A stretch of DNA of 64,000 nt. Source: JAVVHH01 sp963835135. GTDB taxonomy: Bacteria > Pseudomonadota > Alphaproteobacteria > Acetobacterales > Acetobacteraceae. The notes under the pieces were generated by a model. That model made no database searches. It saw nothing but the letters and a program-made list of their open reading frames with translations, and was not told where the DNA came from. The position numbers and the translations under genes are program-made. Positions within the stretch are counted from its first letter, which is position 1. Every line of letters begins with the position of its first letter. Shown here piece after piece: positions 62,897 through 64,000 of this stretch. The stretch is taken from positions 1-64,000 of the forward strand of contig CAWIEF010000003.1 of the NCBI GenBank assembly GCA_963835135.1, read 5' to 3'.

Positions 62897-63356
62897 GCCG
62901 CGCCCGCCACGTGGCCGCGACCGCGTCCACGATCGCCTCGTATCCGGTGCAGCGGCAATAATTGCCGGACAGGTGCTCGCGGATCGCAGCCCGGTCGGGA
63001 GCGTCGGCGTGCAGCAGCCAATCCTGCGCGGCGATCAGCATGCCGGGCGTGCAATATCCGCACTGGAGCGCGTTGCGTTCGACGAAGGCGCGCTGCAGGT
63101 CGGCGATTTCGCCGCTGTCGGACAAGCCCTCGATCGTCTCGACCGTGCCGCCATCGGCCTGCACCGCCAACACGAGGCATGCGCGCACAATCTCGCCGTC
63201 GAGCCGGATGGTGCAGGCGCCGCACACGCCGTGCTCGCAGCCGAGATGGGTGCCGGTGAGGCCGAGGTGCTCGCGCACGAAATCGGCGAGGTGGATCCGG
63301 GCCGGCACGTCCGCGGCCACCGTCTCGCCATTCACAGCCAGGCGGATCGCGGTCAC
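62886..63356 (-). CDS. Molybdenum hydroxylase [2Fe-2S] small subunit (CoxS-like)
   Basis: 156 residues. Plant-type ferredoxin cluster: GCEHGVCGACTIRLDGEIVRAC with Cys40, 45, 48 and 60; helical domain cluster: QCGYCTPGM (Cys99, 102) and GNYCRCTGYE (Cys134, 136). This is the standard eight-Cys set. GTG 63356 overlaps the FAD-subunit stop (GTGA). It passes electrons from the Mo centre to the FAD subunit. Confidence 0.94.
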   Translation of the reverse strand: MTAIRLAVNGETVAADVPARIHLADFVREHLGLTGTHLGCEHGVCGACTIRLDGEIVRACLVLAVQADGGTVETIEGLSDSGEIADLQRAFVERNALQCGYCTPGMLIAAQDWLLHADAPDRAAIREHLSGNYCRCTGYEAIVDAVAATWRARHEL

Positions 63357-64000
63357 GCTGCGGCCCACGGGCCGGCGACGCGGCGCAACAGCACGCGGGC
63401 GAGGTGCAGCCGGGTTGCGGCGGTCGCCTGCAAGTCGGCGTGGGAGGGCAGGTCGAGGGCGAGTGCATCGGACGCGGCCCGGAGGGTCGCGTCCGTGATG
63501 CCCGGTGCGAGGGCGGCCCCGGCGCGGCGGGCGAGCACCGCGGTGGCGCCGGCCGAGAAGAAGGCCAGCCGTGTTTCGGCCGCCGTCCGCTGCGCCGCCA
63601 GGCCGACCATGGCGTAGTCGCCGCTGCGCCGGGCGAGCTCGGCAAAGCCCCACCGTCCGTCCGGCGCCAACGGGACTTCGACGGCCACCAGCATCTCGCT
63701 TGCCGCCAGCGCGGTGTCGAACAGCCCGGTAAAGAACCGGTCGGCAGCGACCCGGCGCGTCCCGGCGCTGCCCTGGACAACCAGCACCGCGCCGAGCGCA
63801 AGGATGCACGCGGGCAGTTCGGCCGCCGGGTCGGCGTTGGCCAGGCTGCCGCCGATGGTGCCGCGGCTGCGGATCGCCGGATGCGCGACGTCGGCCAGCG
63901 CCCGCGCGATCAGCCTGGCATGAGTGGCAATCAGCGGATGGGTCAGCAGCTGCGCGTGCGTGCAACCAGCCCCGATGCGCACCATGCCGTCGTGCAGGCT
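63353..64000 (-). CDS. Molybdenum hydroxylase FAD-binding subunit (CoxM-like), 5' end beyond the window
   Basis: The frame stays open to the right edge, so the N-terminal FAD segment is missing. Visible family blocks: MVRIGAGCTHAQLLTHP, the FAD-contact IRSRGTIGGSLANADPAAELPACILALGA, FFTGLFDTALAASEMLVAVEVP and RRSGDYAMVGLAAQ, near the family's usual C-terminus. It is the first visible gene of the M-S-L trio, all coupled by overlaps. Oxidises the small subunit's electrons onto FAD and an external acceptor. Confidence 0.9.
   Translation of the reverse strand, partial: SLHDGMVRIGAGCTHAQLLTHPLIATHARLIARALADVAHPAIRSRGTIGGSLANADPAAELPACILALGAVLVVQGSAGTRRVAADRFFTGLFDTALAASEMLVAVEVPLAPDGRWGFAELARRSGDYAMVGLAAQRTAAETRLAFFSAGATAVLARRAGAALAPGITDATLRAASDALALDLPSHADLQATAATRLHLARVLLRRVAGPWAAA

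Noticed and set aside
60494..63259. 921-codon plus-strand frame opposite the Mo hydroxylase genes
   Set aside because: Antisense shadow caused by high GC at third positions; the opposite strand has intact molybdopterin and Fe-S motifs.

Overview
The window looks like a chromosomal segment of a high-GC alphaproteobacterium. Rhodospirillales/Acetobacteraceae is the best guess, but that is inference from gene content and codon style; there is no rRNA or marker protein to fix it. Genes are densely packed, with many GTG/TTG starts and 1-4 bp start/stop overlaps (ATGA, GTGA, TGATG). I saw no tRNA, rRNA, CRISPR array, insertion sequence, integrase or phage gene.

Region 1 (about 0.4-21.7 kb) is a surface-polysaccharide (O-antigen or exopolysaccharide) locus. 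A tightly overlapping plus-strand run (glycosyltransferase, two C-methyltransferase-type enzymes, a CmcI-like methyltransferase, glucose-1-phosphate cytidylyltransferase, a 3,5-epimerase-like protein and an NAD-dependent reductase), plus the minus-strand CDP-glucose 4,6-dehydratase, forms a plausible pathway to a CDP-linked C-methyl-branched 6-deoxyhexose. A second set (Gmd, an Rmd-like reductase and a GDP-fucose-synthase-like protein) would make GDP-D-rhamnose and/or GDP-L-fucose-type sugars. Two very large multidomain glycosyltransferases, a GtrB-like transferase and a polytopic membrane protein complete the locus. The first glycosyltransferase is split by a frameshift.

Region 2 (about 21.8-37.4 kb) is mixed housekeeping: a membrane-anchored pentapeptide-repeat protein, a Gfo/Idh/MocA oxidoreductase convergent with lpxB, a DUF952 protein, a photolyase-phosphatase-small protein operon, a polytopic membrane protein, the Lhr-like helicase and PdeM nuclease of the ligase-associated DNA-damage set (with a palindromic repeat pair inside the helicase reading frame), a threonine-dehydratase-like enzyme, and an Rrf2 regulator with an MFS exporter.

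Region 3 (about 37.4-64 kb) is an uptake and catabolism locus. It has one peptide/opine-type ABC importer with a downstream SDR, two complete branched-chain-amino-acid-type (Liv) ABC importers, a TetR regulator, a flavin aromatic hydroxylase, an ACMSD-like amidohydrolase, a CocE-type hydrolase, two divergent 3-hydroxyisobutyrate-dehydrogenase-like enzymes, a luciferase-like flavin monooxygenase and a three-subunit molybdenum hydroxylase that runs off the right edge. A palindromic 14-bp motif (TGATCGNNCGATAA and close variants) recurs 20-45 bp upstream of the starts of four transcription units here, including the divergent dehydrogenase pair. It probably marks them as one regulon. The substrate is unknown; the enzyme mix fits an aromatic or N-heteroaromatic compound or its amide/ester. 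This apparently uncharacterised regulon is the most interesting item in the window.
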